Positions 57,195 through 58,737 of a DNA stretch of 58,737 nt are shown in pieces. Source of the DNA: an uncultured Jannaschia sp. (GTDB lineage Bacteria; Pseudomonadota; Alphaproteobacteria; Rhodobacterales; Rhodobacteraceae); the NCBI RefSeq assembly GCF_947494025.1, contig NZ_CANLTQ010000017.1:1-58737 (forward strand), in the 5' to 3' direction. The position numbers and the translations under genes were made by a program. The notes beneath the pieces are model-generated. The model was given only the letters and a program-made list of their open reading frames with translations. It was not told the DNA's origin and did no database searches. Within the stretch, counting starts at the first letter, position 1; the number at the start of each line of letters is the position of its first letter.

Positions 57195-58711
57195 TCACGC
57201 GGTGGTCTTGGTTCTCTGGAGCTTCGAGCGTCGGAGGTCGGCGTCTGGGTCCTCGAACTTCTCCCAGATCGGGGTGCCGTAGAAGATCCACGGGCGGTAG
57301 AGCACGCGATGGAGGCTCGGCATTACGAGCCGACCGCTCTTCGGGTGTGCTCGCTCTTCCTGGATGCCGAGCCGCATCGCCGGGGTCCGCTTCACTGGTG
57401 TGCTGCTGCGCCTCTTTTCGATCTCCACGGTCATAGCGGTTCCCGGAACGCGCGCCTTCGTCGTTCCTTGCGGAGCCGGCGTGGTCTCGGCGCGCCCGCT
57501 CCACGCGGACACGTAGGGCCTCTCTTCGAACCAGTTGTAGTAGACTCGGAAGATGTTGAGCAGCGCGATGAGGACTCGCGGGTTGAACGACGCGCCATTA
57601 ACGTAGCTGGGTCCTGACCGGGCACCTCGACCGCCAGCACGCGCGGCGGGGCTCGTCCTCTCTCGAATCGAGTCGAAGAAGGTGGCGACCGACCGAAGCG
57701 TTGCGGTATAGACCAGCCGGGCAACGCGGGCTCGCGAGTCGGGGTCTGCGATCTCATCAGTGTAGCTCAGATCCTTTAGGTCGCGTCTCAGGTCCTTTCG
57801 GATGAGGGGAAAGCCGACGATCCGATTGGTCTCTCCTGCGTTCTGCATCGGCGATGCGATCCACACCTGGGGCATATGCTTCGCACGGTAGTTTGAGCCT
57901 GGATAGGGCGAGCAGACGCCATCGGGATCTACACGCACCTTGGTTCGCATCTCCTCGGCGATGAAGGCCCGCATGTAGTCGGCGTTGGTCATTCCATCCG
58001 TTGCGCTCGGATCTCGGTCGTGGAAGCGCCACGTGAATGCCGCGAACCGCTTCCGGAATGCCTCGATCCGCGCCAGCATCTCCGGCTTCTTAACGCCCTT
58101 GTCGAAGGTCATTGCGATCCAGGTGAGGTCGTCGTTCTCGATCACGTCGCGGAAAACGTGCGGCACGACACGCGACAACGGCCCCTCCATCTCCGTGATC
58201 AGGCGGAACCAGCCCGGCGGAAGCATCTCTCGCAAGAGAACGAAATGGGCAGCCTTGGTGTAGGTGTCCCGCGTCATCACGCCCGTGAAGGGCGTGCGCT
58301 GGCTGTCCTGGGCGGCCTGGCCAAGGTCGAAGTAGCTGTGCTGGACCTGCTCGATCAGGGCGATCTTTTCGTCGGTAGCGCGCTCGAGCTCCGCCTTCAG
58401 CGCTGCCTCGTCAGGCGACGATGCGACCATCCGGGGCAACTGCGACTCCTTAAAGGCGCGATGCTGCTTCGCGGCGGCCGCGAAGAACCGAGGTTCGTCG
58501 AGGCGACCCGTTGGACGCTGAAAGGACATAAGTGGGGCGGTGAATCGTCCGATGGCCTTCTGGTGATACTCGCCGCGAAGGTTTTTTGGTCGGCCTCGGA
58601 CGCTCCATACGCTCGCTCGAACAGCGTGGCAGGATCTACCGTTGGATCGAAGTCGACGTCGGTAGTGTCCCGAGAGATGGTGTAGGAACTGGCGTCCACC
58701 TGCTTCTTCAT
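57195..58711 (-). CDS. transposase-like protein, reading frame split by a -1 shift at A6
   Basis: The main frame runs from ATG 58529 to the stop at 57195 (444 residues). A second frame from ATG 58711 (MKKQVDASSYTISRD) overlaps it. At 58582-58587 the minus-strand message reads CAA-AAA-ACC; slipping back one base after AAA joins the frames as ...SEADQK-NLRGEYHQKAIGRF, giving about 500 residues. The C-terminal part (NIFRVYYNWFEERP, then KRTPAMRLGI) resembles the end of DDE transposases, but no catalytic triad was assigned, so the identification is tentative. Its GC content is visibly lower than that of its neighbours, which suggests horizontal origin. It may be a live frameshifting gene, a recent pseudogene, or a homopolymer error. 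Confidence 0.5.
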
Positions 58712-58737
58712 AGCGGGTGTCGTTCGTTCACTGAGCG

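Noticed and set aside
54625-57504. 959-residue minus-strand frame opposite clpA
   Set aside because: Antisense shadow of clpA, whose Walker motifs and Clp signatures are all on the plus strand.

Overview
The window is GC-rich, gene-dense chromosomal DNA from an alphaproteobacterium, most likely Rhodobacterales (Roseobacter/Rhodobacter type). The ATP synthase genes are split into an F0 cluster (atpI-atpB-atpE-atpF'-atpF) and a separate F1 cluster (atpHAGDC). There are two b-type subunits (b and b'). A cytochrome c oxidase assembly operon runs into thrC and an M16 peptidase. Small families usual in this order are also present (DUF1467, DUF3108, a 62-residue Cox-operon membrane protein). Genus and species cannot be read from the sequence. 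I see no tRNA, rRNA or CRISPR array.

Layout. 1-600: possible decayed coding sequence, no intact gene. 649-8442: RhlE-type helicase, lipoprotein, sirtuin deacetylase, ribosomal protein L28 (rpmB), MeaB GTPase, DUF3108 protein, HrpB helicase, alpha/beta hydrolase. 8510-11218: F0 ATP synthase operon (minus strand). 11351-13992: ArsR regulator with a perfect operator-like dyad, small orphan, EcsC protein, GNAT, flavin reductase. 14002-17194: SulP anion transporter, then mtaP-apt (methylthioadenosine and adenine salvage), followed by a candidate small RNA or terminator with a C-rich loop. 17334-20641: FAD-linked oxidase, secreted MBL-fold protein, a gap of about 490 bp, GNAT. 20638-27918: one long minus-strand operon, coxB-ctaB-coxF-ctaG-coxC-SURF1-thrC-M16 peptidase-GNAT, with nearly every junction overlapping or only a few bases long. 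28084-33584: tldD, dprA, topA. 33656-39943: nitroreductase, EI24 membrane protein, DUF1467, methylmalonyl-CoA epimerase, response regulator, GNAT, YbjN, proC, tRNA-binding protein, hydroxyacid dehydrogenase.

39999-46876 is a sugar-acid region: a gabD-type aldehyde dehydrogenase, aldose epimerase and hydroxyacid dehydrogenase on the minus strand. Divergent from these is a tightly overlapped SDR-dgoK-dgoA-lactonase operon that fits oxidative galactose catabolism (De Ley-Doudoroff type), but no galactonate dehydratase lies in the window. 46884-52384: H-type lectin protein, then the F1 ATP synthase operon. 52666-57075: small membrane protein, methyltransferase, glyoxalase II, clpA.

57195-58711 differs from the rest. 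It is a transposase-like gene of visibly lower GC whose reading frame is split by a -1 shift at a run of six A's. It suggests a mobile or horizontally acquired segment entering from the right edge.

No wholly new multigene system stands out. The signals most worth follow-up are the frameshifted transposase-like gene, the candidate sRNA after apt, the SDR whose catalytic Lys position is Asn, and the long acidic insertion in cytochrome oxidase subunit II.
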